Shown: positions 28,908 to 40,165 of the stretch, piece after piece | How positions within the stretch are numbered: position 1 is the stretch's first letter | Layout: every line of letters starts with the position of its first letter | From: Acanthochlamys bracteata | Taxonomy: Eukaryota > Streptophyta > Magnoliopsida > Pandanales > Velloziaceae | Direction of reading: 5' to 3' | DNA length: 64,000 nt | NCBI GenBank assembly: GCA_019914995.1 | Contig: CM034139.1 | Span: 315,001-379,000 of the forward strand | Notes under the pieces: generated by a model | Database searches by the model: none | What the model saw: the letters and a program-made list of their open reading frames with translations, nothing else | Told to the model about the DNA's origin: nothing | Program-made: the position numbers and the translations under genes

Positions 28908-30160
28908 GATTGTCTGTCTTATTAAAAGATGAGATGCCTATAACAACTTCTACAGTAATTGGTAAGAAGTCCTGTAACTTGTTTGCATTTGCATTTTGTT
29001 TACGTATTTTCGTGAAGCCCTCAGCTCTGTAAATAGTATGTAATATGTTGTATATGACGAACCCTCCCTTGTACATTTTTTATGGCTATTGTGTTAATGT
29101 ACTATCTGTTGTTTGTTTCATTTTATTACTTATTTTACTGTATTTTCATGTTATGCAAGAAGATGAAGACATCCATGAAGCACTTACTTTTGGTACAAAC
29201 ACTTTCAGGAGTAGGAAAGCTGCATGATGATTAGATTGGTAGTTCTTCCAATGCATACTTATAAAGTGCACATAATCTAGTCTCTCACGTCTAGTTGCCA
29301 AAGGCGGTTCGTTACTCTTTCATTTAAGTTGTCTGCTTCATAAGCTGAATAAAATTGGTGCATGTAGATGGAAATTGCGAAATGTGAATCTATAGTTTTC
29401 AGTATAATTTAGGTTTCTGTTCATAGGGGAAATTTACCTTTATATGTATTTTGCGAGTGTACTGTAATGATGGACGTGGCCACTGTATATTTCATTGGTC
29501 TGGGTCATCTGCTGAACGTTAACTGAAAATTTTCTACTTCTGAGAGGATCTCACAATAAGAAGCTAAGTGACAGTTAGGATTTTAACATTTTGCAATAAA
29601 TTGCTTTAGGACTCTCTTTTTTGTTTCTTAAATGTATCTGGAATTCTCTTTGTTACCTGGTTTCCACATTTTAACTAGTGCCAGGACTCAAGTTCAGGCT
29701 GTATACCATAGTGCTGAAAATTAAAATTACAGAGGAATACTGTCAAATGTTTTTTGAAAGACTGCTGACCTTTTTGTTCTTACCTCTGTATACTGGACCT
29801 CTAAAAGAAAGTACTCTGTTGCTGGAGGAAACTTGTTTTTGTGGATCTTTTGATATCAGGAAATATTACAAAGTGAGAACAACTCTATAACTCAGGGATT
29901 CTGCAGGAGTTGATCATATAAGGACTTCTATAGAAGTGCTCAAACTCAGGTCTGGGCAGATTCAAGATGCAAAAATCCAGTATTGGCAAAGCTCTTTCCA
30001 TAAAACAGTCAGTATCCTAATCTCTGTCAGATTACCATTATGCTTTAGTTGGTGAATCTATTAGCCTTAGTTTATAACCTTCCATGTCGAGGGTGAATCT
30101 TTATAGCTTCGCTTTCTGCTTTGTTGCACCTGCTTAGACACTCGTTCTTTAGGAGACCTT
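28908..30160 (+). other. MAPK 3' UTR and downstream spacer
   Basis: The 3' UTR probably extends to about 29.1-29.4 kb. Beyond it I see nothing coding. Small ORFs here have no recognisable motifs. Confidence 0.4.
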
Positions 30161-30684
30161 TCAACGTCGTTTAGTGTTGCTTATAGGGTACTTTAGAAAA
30201 AGTATAGAAAAATTCTATATTGTAAGATCTTATTATTATTTATTTTTATTTTTTGAATAAAAAAAGTAGAGCTCATTTTCTAAAAAAAAGACAATTATCT
30301 TTCGTTTAAAACAACTTTATTTTATAAGCACTATCAAAAGTTACTCCACACACTCTTTTGTGTGCGTGTGCGTATGTGTGTGTAGATTTCAGTTTCCAGA
30401 AGTTACTCCATTGCGGAGTTATAGGTATACTGAATAATTTTCTCATGAACTTAGAGACCTATTTTCATGTGTAAGACTTCTGCATGAAGTTTCTTCATAG
30501 AGGAGACTGCTTGCATGTTGCAACCTGCTTTTCTGAATGTGAGCATGTTTCTGGTAGTTAAAAGGAACGGGTAGGGATTCATGCTTTTTTTTTTTTTTGG
30601 GTTGGGACCTCTGGACCAGATGGACTTTGATGCATGATAGGGGCAATGATATGAGAAGAACAAGTGGTTATATGAAAGCTTTAC

Positions 30685-30905
30685 GGGGTCGTTTGGGAAA
30701 GCGTTTGGAAAAAGCTGATTATCATTTTTTTATTTTATATACTTTAATATATTTTTTATAAGTATATAGAAAATTTATTTAAAAATATAAAAAAATTTCT
30801 ATGTAGTAAAATTTTTTTATTATTTGTTTAATTAAAAAAATATAATTTATTTTTCAAAATAAATAAAAATATTTTTTATTTTATAAGCACTACATAAACA
30901 CCCTC
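30685..30905. mobile_element. Family-B MITE-like element
   Basis: It begins ggggtcgtttgggaaagcgt and ends ttataagcactacataaaca then ccctc. The ends are imperfect inverted copies and the core is A/T. Confidence 0.5.
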
Positions 30906-31266
30906 TACAACTAGTTGGAGAAGAAGAAACAGGCTTCTTCTTCTGAGATTGCTCAAGTTGCTTGTGAGGTTTTATAGCTTTTAGTTGAGAGTAGATAACT
31001 TATAGAAGGGGACTTTGGGGAAAGGCACAGTTTGCTGCTTAGAAAGTAGTAGGAAGATCTTGAATATCAACTGATAGCACAAGATGTGGTACAGATGTTC
31101 AAAAAACTCTACAATAACTTTGTCATTCTATGAGCTTTTTCTAGGAGGAAACGTTTTGTGATCTGGCATGTTTATATTACAAAGTAAATCTTATCCTCTT
31201 TTGTAAAGCATGTCAAAATTTTTACACTTTTTTTCTTTTCCTAAGACTTGTCTTCAATTTCAGTAG

Positions 31267-31493
31267 ACATTTGGTAGTGCTTAAAATAAGATTTTTTTAA
31301 AAAAGTAGAGCTTAATTTGGAGGTTTTTGAAAAATAAGCTTAACTTTTGTACTTTATATTATATATATAAAGATAATACGATATATAATTTATTTTCATT
31401 TTTTAAAATTTTAAATAATTTAAAAAAATCGTACAAGGTTTATTGAGAAATGTCAAATTTTTATAAGTACTGCGAAACGCTCTCTAAATATTT
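31267..31493. mobile_element. Family-B MITE-like element
   Basis: It opens acatttggtagtgcttaaaa and closes ttataagtactgcgaaacgc then tct. It has inverted ends and an A/T core. Confidence 0.5.
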
Positions 31494-31733
31494 ATACAGT
31501 CTAATTGTAAATAGAATCAATAGAGCTAAAACTTCCTACTTAAGCAACAGAATCTAAGTTGAGGGGTTCTCTGAATTTCTTTGTTTCCCTTAGGTGTTTA
31601 AGCTAGTAAAATGTATGAGAGCATCTGTTAGGCTAGGGCTTTTTTTTTTTGGTTCTTTCTTTCCAAACTCTCAGGTCTTGAACATGCCCTCCATTAAACT
31701 AGCCATGATGGACAATCCAAAACTTGTGATTAA

Positions 31734-31970
31734 GGGAGCTTCACAGTGCTTTTAAAATAAAATATATTTTTATTTTTTTAAAAAAATATTTTTTTGTATT
31801 TTTTATTTATAAAAAATAAAAATATATAATAAAAAAATTTACTATATAGAAATTTTTTATATTTTCTAAAATTTTAAATAAATTTTCTAAATATTTATAA
31901 AATATATATTAAAAGTATGAAATAAAAAATTTAAAATTATTTTTTAGTAAGCTGAATCAAACAGCTTTTT
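31734..31970. mobile_element. Family-B MITE-like element
   Basis: It opens gggagcttcacagtgctttt and closes agctgaatcaaacagctttt. A further diverged relative follows at about 31980-32170. Confidence 0.45.
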
Positions 31971-32397
31971 AATTTTTTGATTGAAAGTGCTTTTAAAAAA
32001 ATATTCTAAAATAAATAATATTTTAAAAATATAATAAAAGTTTTAAATTTTATCAAAATAAATAGTAGTAAGATTTTACTGTGTAACATTTTTTTGTACT
32101 TTTCATAATTTTAAAAATTTAACATAATACTATAAAAATTTATTAAAGTATGTGAAATAAAAGTTGTGGCAGGATCTTTTACATAAATAAAAAGCAAGCG
32201 ACAAGAATATCCCAAAGGTTTCTGTGTTGGTGATCTAACACTTAATATGAAAGAACAAGAAAACATTGGGAGGTGGATGTTATGCATGAATAATAAATGT
32301 TTGCTTTATTTTTCTATGGTGTTCCAAAACAGTGAGTGCTTGTTTTACACAAAAAGCATCAGTGTTTGTTTTTCTATGTAGATACGTTTTAATGCTA

Positions 32398-32671
32398 GAG
32401 GCGTGTCGTAACTAAATTTCGTAAAAATAAAAAATAAAAAATAAAGTTTTTTAAAAAATAAAATAAAAGTGAAGTTCAGTATTTATATTTTAATAAATTT
32501 TAAAAATATGTTAAAAATTAAAAGATATAGTTGTATTGAAAAGTTTATAAATAAAAAAATTAGAAATGAAGTTTCGCACGTAAAAGTGGAGTTCTAAAAA
32601 AAAAATATGAACTGTTCAGAACTCAAAATTTGACGGAAGAAATTGAAATTATGGGCATTTAAAATACGCCC
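32398..32671. mobile_element. Tourist-like MITE (family A), copy A3
   Basis: It opens gaggcgtgtcgtaactaaat and ends atgggcatttaaaatacgcc then c. It contains the family-A inner motifs (gtggaagttcagt-like, acttcgcacgtaaaa-like). About 274 bp, in the same orientation as copy A2. Confidence 0.65.
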
Positions 32672-32684
32672 TAAAAAAAAGTGC

Positions 32685-32899
32685 GAGGGCGTTTCGAAAT
32701 GCTTATAAATAAAATATTTTTTACTTTTTTAAAAATAAGCTTTATTTAAAATAAAAATATATATAATAAAAAAATTTTATTACATAAAATTTTTCTATAA
32801 TTTTTAAATAAAATCTTTAAATATTTATAAAATATATTTAAAAATATAAAATAAAAAAATAAAATGAATCGTTTGCAAAACGCTTTACCAAACGTCCTC
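32685..32899. mobile_element. Family-B MITE-like element
   Basis: It opens gagggcgtttcgaaatgctt and, when inverted, the right end reads gaggacgtttggtaaagcgt. This is the clearest inverted-repeat pair of the family. It is bordered by tgc on both sides. It lies 13 bases from Tourist copy A3. Confidence 0.6.
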
Positions 32900-32966
32900 T
32901 GCATACTTTTAAATTGTTTTTTATTCTTTTGTATTTTCAGCGAAAGTTCTTACTAATATACTAAGA

Positions 32967-32997
<31 letters not shown>

Positions 32998-33656
32998 TTA
33001 TATTAAAAAAATTAACGTTATAATTTATCATATTTTAAAGTTATTTTTAAATTATTTTATATAATATTTATAAAATTATTTAAATATTTAAAACATATTT
33101 AAAAATTTATATTATTTTTTAAATAAAAAATTATATTTGTTTATTAAAAAAAATTGACATCCTGGGACAGTGAGTGCTTGTTTTTGCACAAAAGCATCTG
33201 TGTTTTTTTTATCAATATAAATAATCAATTTTTAAAATCTTTATCTTTTATTTGTGACTTACGGATATGAAAGTATATGGATGCGAATTATAATACGGAT
33301 ATGAATTTATATGCTTATGAATAACTTTTAATATCATAATTTATTTTTTTTTGGAATAAATTTTTCTAGAAGGTTTGAGTTTGATGGACGGATGACAGCA
33401 GCCGCCCACATTCTAAAATATCAAACAAAAACAAACTTCCAAAAGAAAACAAATATTGTAGGGACGTCTGGGACTGATAATAAAATAAAATTTATTCAGA
33501 ACTATTTTTAAAGAATAAGTTTAACTTTTTAATCTAAAAAATTAAAAATTATATCTGTAAATAGATTTTATCATATATAATTTTTTTATACTTACCAAAA
33601 TTTTTAAATTTGTAAATTACAAAAAAATAATTAAATATTTTCTATATTTATTTAAA

Positions 33657-34077
33657 CCGGAGGGATAGGAGTACCTTTTTTTAGAAGTATTTTCGGGCAC
33701 TCCCTTTCTAGTTTATGATCGGAGTGATTCAAATTCAATCTCTACCATTAGATATAAAAAACTATGAGTTAAAAATATACCCATAAAATTTTACCTAAAT
33801 CGAATTACGAAATTATATTCATCTCGTCACTTGATCAAGATTACAGAAAATAAAAAAATTTTAAAATATATATGTTGTATTATTTCTGTCATCTTAATCA
33901 AATGACTAGATGAAGGTGAATTCATGATCCGATTGAGTTGAAATTTTATTGGGATGTTTTTAACTCATTATTCTTCATCCAACTGTGAAGATTGAATTTG
34001 AAAATCACTTCGGTTATAAATCAGAGAGGGATAGCTCGGTAGTGCTCCTAAAGAGAGAGTCTCTCTCTATCCGTCCC
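33657..34077. mobile_element. Mutator-type fold-back MITE, copy F1
   Basis: This 421-bp element has long imperfect inverted ends: left ccggagggataggagtacct; right, read inverted, gggacggatagagagagact. Inner parts match as well (atcggagtgattcaaattca against aaccgaagtgattttcaaat). It is flanked by tttatttaaa at 33647-33656 and 34078-34087, a 10-bp target duplication. Its interior (gatccgattgagttgaaatt) resembles the element in the RPT4 intron at 56950-57268. Confidence 0.7.
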
Positions 34078-37065
34078 TTTATTTAAAATAATAAGTATTT
34101 GTTTTTTAGATTTTAAATATATTTAAAAAATTTTAATAATAAATTAAAAGTATTCTCAAATATTTCTACTAGTATGTTTATTTCTTTATAGGTTGATGAA
34201 ATTCTTATCTTAGCAAAGAAGCAAAATAGCTTTTGGAGACGTGTTCTTTTCTATGGGTGTCCCACTCTCTACTTAACAAAAGAGTTTCAAATTAATTTGA
34301 TTGATTAATTAAGTTGGTATTAGTTTTAATAATTTTGTTAACTAATAAATTTTAGTAGGCTGTTATTTAAAATTTTAAGATTCAACACAAATCATTATAT
34401 TTATTGAGTAAATCATAAAAATTTTATATTACATAAAACTTTTATAAGATGTAATTTTTAAAATTTTAAAAAGTCTAAATTTGAAAGAAAAACATAAATA
34501 AATAAATTATATTGACAAAAGCCTCTTTTTTCAAACTCATTGTTAATATATATTCATTTTTTAAAAATTCACTTTTAATATAAAACATAAATTATTAATT
34601 CTTTAAATTCACTTTTTAAACTCACTTTAATATAAAAAATAAATTATAAAATATTAATTCTTTAAATTCACTTTTAATATAAAATAAATAAAAATTTTAA
34701 AATATACATTTTATTTTTTTTTTTCAAAATTTATTTTTAAAACTTATTATGACTACAAAATTTAATATAAACAATATTAAATATTTTTAAAATAAGTTTA
34801 TTTCAAAATAAATACATCCTTAATCTCTCTAAACGCATTAGTAAAGTATTATTAGTCTCAAAATTCCAAACTTGAGAGTTCAATAACAAAACAAGAATCT
34901 TTTAGACTTCAAAAAGAAAAAAAAAATATAATTTTTTATAAAATAGAGAGCACCCCACAAATATTTATTTACTTTTTGTTTTTGGATTCTTCTTGGAAAG
35001 TCTAGGTCTAATTCTATTAAAAAGCAAATTTAAATTAAAATATTCTGAAATTTTTCTTTTTCTTTTTTTTCTTCAATAAAGAGGAGGTGGTTAACCAGTC
35101 TTAAAGAATCAAAGACTAATTAAAAACAAAGCACATTTGATCACTTTCATTAAAAACAAAACATGGGACAATTTGAAAGTGCTTAAAATAAATTTTTTTC
35201 AAAAAAAATATAAATTTTTCAAAGAATGAGATTATAATTCTTAAAAATAAAAATAATATATATTATATTTATAGGATAAAATTTTAATTGAATTGAATGT
35301 CGACTCTAATTTTTGTTTAGAAAATTTTTGAAATAAAAAAATTACAAAAACTTTATTTTAAAAAATTTTAAAATAAATTTGATTTTTAATCTATAAAACT
35401 GTTATGATATAACGATTTATCTTTATATAAAATTTATTAAAAATAAGAATATGAAAATAAAAAATTTTTAAATAGTGATAAATATTATCAAACATGTTCT
35501 TCATTATGTTCATTCTAATCATGAATAGAAAACAAAAAAAGAAAAAGTGAAAAAAAGTACTAGGTGCGACAGGGCAACCAAAACAAATTGTTGATGAGCT
35601 GTTGAAGCATGAATCTACTAGTGCTTAAAATAATATTTCTAAAAAATTTTTATTTTAGAGTTTTTTTTTAAAATTTTGTTTTTAACTAAAAAATTAATTA
35701 AAATAAAAAATTTTAAATAGTTATAAATACTACCAAACATGTTCTTCATTTGTTCATTCTAATCATGAACAACATTTTTAAAATTTTCTAACTTCAAATT
35801 TTTATAAATTTTCTATACTATTTTATAAAATTTATTTAAGATATATAAAACATTTTATATTATAAAATCTTATTATTAATTATTTTGTTATAGTAAAAAA
35901 ATAAACTTATTTTTAAAAATAAAGTAAATTTATATTTTATTTAAATAAAATTCTTTTTTATAATCAATTCCAAACACTCAAAAACCAAAAAAAAAAAAGG
36001 AAATAGTACTAAGTGCAACAGTGCAACAACAACAAAAAAAAAAATCTTTAATGAAAGCTTTTTAAAAAGGTTCGTAGGGACTTCCCAATTCATTTCCCAC
36101 CAGCTGGAACTGTCGCTGGTTTTGGCCCTTTATGATTTTTATACACCCACGGTCGACGTATTTTAAATGTCCATAATTTTACTTTTTCTGATCAAATTTT
36201 AAATTTTGAATAATTTTTATATTTTAATTATATAAAGAATTTAGAATACCACTTTTACATACAGAATTTTAGTTCTAATTTTTTTATTTACACACTTTTT
36301 AATGTAATTATATTTTTTAATTTTCAATACACTTTCAAAAATTATTGAAATATAAACACTGAACTCTACTTTCACTTTATTTTTCAAAAAACTTGACTTT
36401 CTATTTTTCACTTTTACAAAACTCAATTACGGGCATTTAAAACACCCACTATGTGTGTTTACTTTGAAATAAATTTAAGTTTTGAAATATAAATTTAAAA
36501 TATTAAATTTGAAAATATTTAATAAAAATAAAATTTTATATTAATTTTCTTAATAGTCAATTGTAAAATTAATTTTTGAAACAAATTTTTGATAGAAAAA
36601 ATATATTTATTTTATATTAAAAATGAGTTTGAAAAAAATAGAATTTGTTGTGTAGGAAAACACGTCCTAAAGAAGACCGAGTTTATTTATCTTTAAACTT
36701 ATTTTTTAAAAATAAATTTATAAAAATAGATTTTAAAAATTAAAATTAAATTTAATAAATAAGAAAATTTTACCATTTATTGTATGTTAAAAAATAAATT
36801 TAGAATTAAAATTTTAAAACTATAAATTTTGGACGAATAATATTAAATTTAGTTTTTATATTTATCTGTATTATGAAATTAAATTGAAAGGAGAACTTTT
36901 CGTTAGAAAATGTGAGTCTAATAACTTGACTGTTATCTGATGATGTTTGGCAGTATCTTTCTAACTCTTTTCTAATTTATTTTTAATTTATATTTTTAAT
37001 AAATTTTTTGAGATATTTTATAAAACTTTTAGAAAATTTAAATAATATATCTGAAATTGACCTGT
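34078..37065. other. MITE-rich, gene-free block (right part)
   Basis: AT-rich sequence with further family-B remnants (about 35165-35500 and 35620-35740). No gene was recognised. The small ORFs have no recognisable content. Confidence 0.45.
36151..36449. mobile_element. Tourist-like MITE (family A), copy A4
   Basis: It opens ggtcgacgtattttaaatgt and ends aattacgggcatttaaaaca then ccca. Inner order is the same as copy A1. The left end is decayed. Confidence 0.6.
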
Positions 37066-37660
37066 TTAATCAGGATTAGGGTTGGAAAATTTGACCCATA
37101 TAAATATATGGATTGGGTTAGGGTTGAACGAATTTGATCCGATTATTAAATGGGTCAATCTGAGTTAATCCGAAATTGACCTACCAATCCGAAATGTCAC
37201 TTTTTGAAATAATAATTTTTTATTTTTTCTTAACGTATAATAAAATATTGACAATAAAAATAATCGATAATAGTTATTTACAAACTATTAAATTATATTG
37301 TATTTATAATTTATTTTTTATTTTTATATCTTAGTAAAATAGTGTAAGAAAAAAATTATAATATTAAAGAATGCATATTTTGTCGGACATAATTATATCT
37401 CGTTAGTAAAAATATCGTACACTTCCATTCAAACTGATCTTATAATTTCGTTGAAATTTAAAAATATATAATTAATAATTAATAATTTTAATTATTAAAT
37501 AGATCGATCCGAATTTGACCCAGTTATTAGTAGGTTGGATTAGGATTGATAATTTTGATCCGTATAAATTTATAAATTGAATTAAAATTGAACGAATTTG
37601 ATCTGATTATTAAATAAATTGATCCGAAATTAACAGATCAATTCATATTGTCACTCCTAA
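37066..37660. mobile_element. Element with about 130-bp direct terminal repeats, copy D1
   Basis: The left segment (37066-37201) and right segment (about 37530-37660) are direct repeats. Both contain aattttgatccgtataaatt-like and gaacgaatttgatccgatta-like stretches followed by aaattgatcc. Between them lies AT-rich sequence. A second copy is at 59508-60300. No coding capacity. The short direct terminal repeats suggest a TRIM-like or other non-autonomous element. Confidence 0.6.
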
Positions 37661-38297
37661 TTGTGACACACCTAATGCTATTCTTCTCCAGTTCTCCTTT
37701 CGACTTAAATGAAAAAGAATTTATTTAAATGAAAAACGTGTTGTCTGTAATAGGCGTAGTAGTGAATCTGGTACTCATGCGGGACCCACATATGCACTTC
37801 TTCTTCGTCGCGACGTATTTAAATGAAACCCGTGTTGCCCGTAATAGGCTTGATACTGGATCGGATACTCCTGTGGGACCCGCCATAGGTTCTGCTACTT
37901 TCTGGAGAGAATTAAAAAAAAAAACAAACAAACAGACAAACATCCGTTCGACCAACTCCTCTTCCACGAGAGATTCCAAAGCCATCCCTTTCCTAATTCC
38001 TTTCACCAAAAAAAAAAAAAGTTAATAAAAATAAATAAATATTATTATTTCTTTTAAAAATATTTATTTTTCTTTATTAAAATTTGTTATTTCATCTATA
38101 AATTGCACACCCTTCCCCTTCCCTAATTCCCTTCCCCCTCTTCTCCCTCTCTACCTCTTCTTCTTCATCTGCTAGTTAAGCTTTTCATTGTTCTAACCAG
38201 TTACTCCGTTACTCTGCTCGTAGTAGCAGGCGCAGACTCTGATTCGGAAATTTTCATTTTTTTTTTGTTTTAGAGAAGAATTAAGTCACTGATACTT
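37661..38297 (+). promoter_or_regulatory. bZIP promoter and start of the 5' leader
   Basis: A TATA-like tctataaattg at 38095-38105 fits transcription start near 38.13 kb. It is followed by a strong pyrimidine tract (38110-38170). Farther upstream, 37723-37788 and 37817-37882 are a duplicated block with two TCP-type sites. Confidence 0.55.
37723..37882. repeat. Duplicated 66-bp promoter block with oppositely oriented GTGGGNCCC sites
   Basis: Copy 1 (37723-37788) and copy 2 (37817-37882) share atttaaatgaaa, gtgttg, gtaataggc and gggaccc in the same order, period 94. Copy 1 ends in GGGACCCAC (37781-37789) and copy 2 holds GTGGGACCC (37873-37881). Both match the plant TCP-factor consensus, on opposite strands. 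Confidence 0.7.
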
Positions 38298-38354
38298 ATG
38301 CTGCTGCGCCAATTTCTGCTGCTTTTTCTGATTGATGTCGCCTATCCTAAGTGA
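38298..38354 (+). CDS. Upstream ORF 1 of the bZIP leader (18 codons)
   Basis: ATG at 38298 opens MLLRQFLLLFLIDVAYPK and stops at 38352-38354. It overlaps the start of the sucrose-control uORF by 20 bases in another frame. An overlapping first uORF of this kind is also found in the Arabidopsis bZIP11 leader. Ribosomes that translate it pass the start of the second uORF, so it could tune how often that one is read. Confidence 0.6.
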   Translation: MLLRQFLLLFLIDVAYPK

Positions 38355-38463
38355 AGTTCTCGGCGCAGGTTTTATGATCACCTCCGCTCTCCTCCGTCGA
38401 CGCACCCTCCTCGTTCAGTCTTTCTCCGTCGTCTTCCTCTACTGGTTCTATGTCTTCTCATAA
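38335..38463 (+). CDS. Sucrose-control peptide uORF (SC-uORF) of an S1-group bZIP
   Basis: ATG at 38335 to TAA at 38461-38463 encodes 42 residues, beginning MSPILSEVLGAGFMITSALL and ending QSFSVVFLYWFYVFS. This matches the conserved uORF of Arabidopsis bZIP11 and other S1-group bZIPs, whose peptide stalls the ribosome near its own stop when sucrose is high and represses translation of the bZIP. It is below the length usually called as a gene. The C-terminal 15 residues, the part known to matter, look intact. One nearby residue differs from what I remember of the Arabidopsis peptide (RRRTLLVQ here, His in place of the first Leu there). Confidence 0.9.
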   Translation: MSPILSEVLGAGFMITSALLRRRTLLVQSFSVVFLYWFYVFS

Positions 38464-38467
38464 TTAA
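38450..38467 (+). CDS. Short third uORF (MSSHN) overlapping the SC-uORF end
   Basis: ATG at 38450-38452 followed by TCT TCT CAT AAT TAA. It overlaps the last codons of the sucrose-control uORF in another frame. Short extra uORFs are usual in these leaders. No peptide function is implied. Confidence 0.4.
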   Translation: MSSHN

Positions 38468-38626
38468 CCTAACCGGAATCCATCATCGATCGCGGCATCA
38501 AATTAAAATACAAAAAAGATTCAGCTTTTTTTTTTTTCTTTTGTTTAAAATCTTAGCTAGCTAGCTAGCTAGGTTCTTTCTGTAAGCCCTAACTAAGTAC
38601 GTAGACGTAGTTGTTTATATATATGC

Positions 38627-39139
38627 ATGACGTCGCCGAGCGGCGGGACGAGCACTACTTATGGATCAGGTTCATCGGAAGAAGAACAACTCCTGCAGCT
38701 GGCGATGGAGCAACGGAAGCGGAAACGCATGCAATCAAACCGCGAGTCGGCGAGACGGTCCCGGATGAGGAAACAGAAGCACCTAGACGATCTGATGACG
38801 CAGGTGAGCGTCCTTCGTGAGGAGAACCACCGCGTGCTCGCCGTACTTAACTCTACGGTGAAGGACTACCTCGCTGTTGAGGCTCAGAACTCTGTACTAC
38901 GTACCCAGATGTCGGAGCTCACTAACAGGCTGCAATCCCTTACCGAAATCATTCAATCCGTCAACAGAATCAACAACAGCAATTTTATTAATTATCCTTC
39001 GCCGCCGACGACGACGACGACGATGAATGATTATTATTCGCCGTTGATGATCGGTGGTGCTCCATTGAATAACAACTTGATCATGAGCCAGTTACCTGTC
39101 ATGGCTTCTGCTGATAACAATTTGCTTCTTCAGTATTGA
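38627..39139 (+). CDS. S1-group bZIP transcription factor (bZIP11/bZIP2/bZIP44/bZIP53 type)
   Basis: A single exon encodes 170 residues, as usual for S1 bZIPs. The basic region is KRKRMQSNRESARRSRMRKQ with the invariant N38-x7-R46. The leucine zipper starts at L56 and runs to about residue 105 (LREENHRVL, LAVEAQNSVLRTQMSEL). The N-terminus is Ser/Gly-rich, and the C-terminal third is rich in Asn, Thr and Pro. S1 bZIPs bind ACGT-core sites, usually as heterodimers with group C bZIPs, and adjust amino-acid and sugar metabolism during energy shortage. Translation is probably sucrose-controlled by the uORF upstream. An out-of-frame ATG lies 4 bases before the start (38623, ATGCATG) and opens a 65-codon overlapping frame. 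Which S1 member this is cannot be decided here. Confidence 0.93.
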   Translation: MTSPSGGTSTTYGSGSSEEEQLLQLAMEQRKRKRMQSNRESARRSRMRKQKHLDDLMTQVSVLREENHRVLAVLNSTVKDYLAVEAQNSVLRTQMSELTNRLQSLTEIIQSVNRINNSNFINYPSPPTTTTTMNDYYSPLMIGGAPLNNNLIMSQLPVMASADNNLLLQY

Positions 39140-40165
39140 CTGATGATCATATGAAGAAAAAGAAGAAGAAGACAGCTTGATGAAATTGCAGCCGTCCGAT
39201 GCACGATAGACGAATACGATCAAATTAAACGTTGTACGGACAAGTCTCTAACAATAAAAGGTTTGTGTTAATTGTATGTTTTCTATGAATTGCGTATGTG
39301 TATTTTTTAAATCACGTACGAAGCTTGCTGTATTATTTTATTAGATAATAATAATATTATTATTATGTAAGTTGTAATTGTATTTCTATGGAGAAGTTTT
39401 AGCTTACTTTTCAGTTATTTTTATTCTAAATTTTTGTTTCAATTTTTTAAATAAATTTATGTAATTGTATACAAATTTATTTAAAATTTAAAAGATAAAA
39501 TTATACATTAATGAAATTTTCATAAAAGTTAGAAAATTTTTAAAAAAAGTTTTCAGAAAAAAAATATTTTGAGAGTGCTCTTGAAATAAATTTTTCTTAA
39601 ATAGAAAGTATATTTTTATTTTTTTAAAATTCTAAAAATAATACAAATATGTAATAAAAATATTTTATTATGTAAAATTTTTCTATATTTGCTAAAATTT
39701 TAAATAAATTTTACAAATATATATAAAATATATAATTAAAAAATATATTAAAAAATTAAAAATTATTTTTATAATAGTCTGAACCAAACATGCCCAGCGA
39801 TCATATATGGATGTGCACTATCATATAATACCATTAATATATTATATGAATTGTGGTCCTTTTTGATAACTTTTAGCACAATTGGGTCCTCTTTTATAAT
39901 ATTTATTTTTAAGTAATCTGACTAAGGACGAAATGAAAATAATTAGGAGAGGATTGTTTTTAATATAATATAAATTAAAAAATTTAAAATAATTTTTTTA
40001 TCAAAACATGTTTTTCCAATTTAGCTTAAATTTACTAATAATATAAAAATTATTATATACATATTAATTTTAATTTAATGTTTTAAACTTATTTTTGAAA
40101 AAAATTTATCTAAAGATAAATAGATACTTATTTAGGAGTGTTTATATCAGCTTTGTTATAATAAT
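39140..40165. other. bZIP 3' UTR and AT-rich spacer
   Basis: The 3' UTR probably ends near 39.4 kb. After that comes AT-rich sequence with a family-B element (39571-39795). No gene. Confidence 0.45.
39571..39795. mobile_element. Family-B MITE-like element
   Basis: It opens gagagtgctcttgaaataaa, has an A/T core and closes gtctgaaccaaacatgccc. Boundaries are approximate. Confidence 0.45.

Larger units (their letters stand above)
30161..33656. other. MITE-rich, gene-free block (left part)
   Basis: A run of AT-rich elements is separated by short unique pieces, with a (tg)n stretch at about 30355-30385 and an (att)n microsatellite at about 32970-32998. No gene was recognised. The better-preserved elements are listed separately. 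Confidence 0.5.

Noticed and set aside
37725-38025. ORFs of 94 and 98 codons on both strands
   Set aside because: They sit on the duplicated promoter block upstream of the bZIP and end in A-rich sequence; no protein motif.
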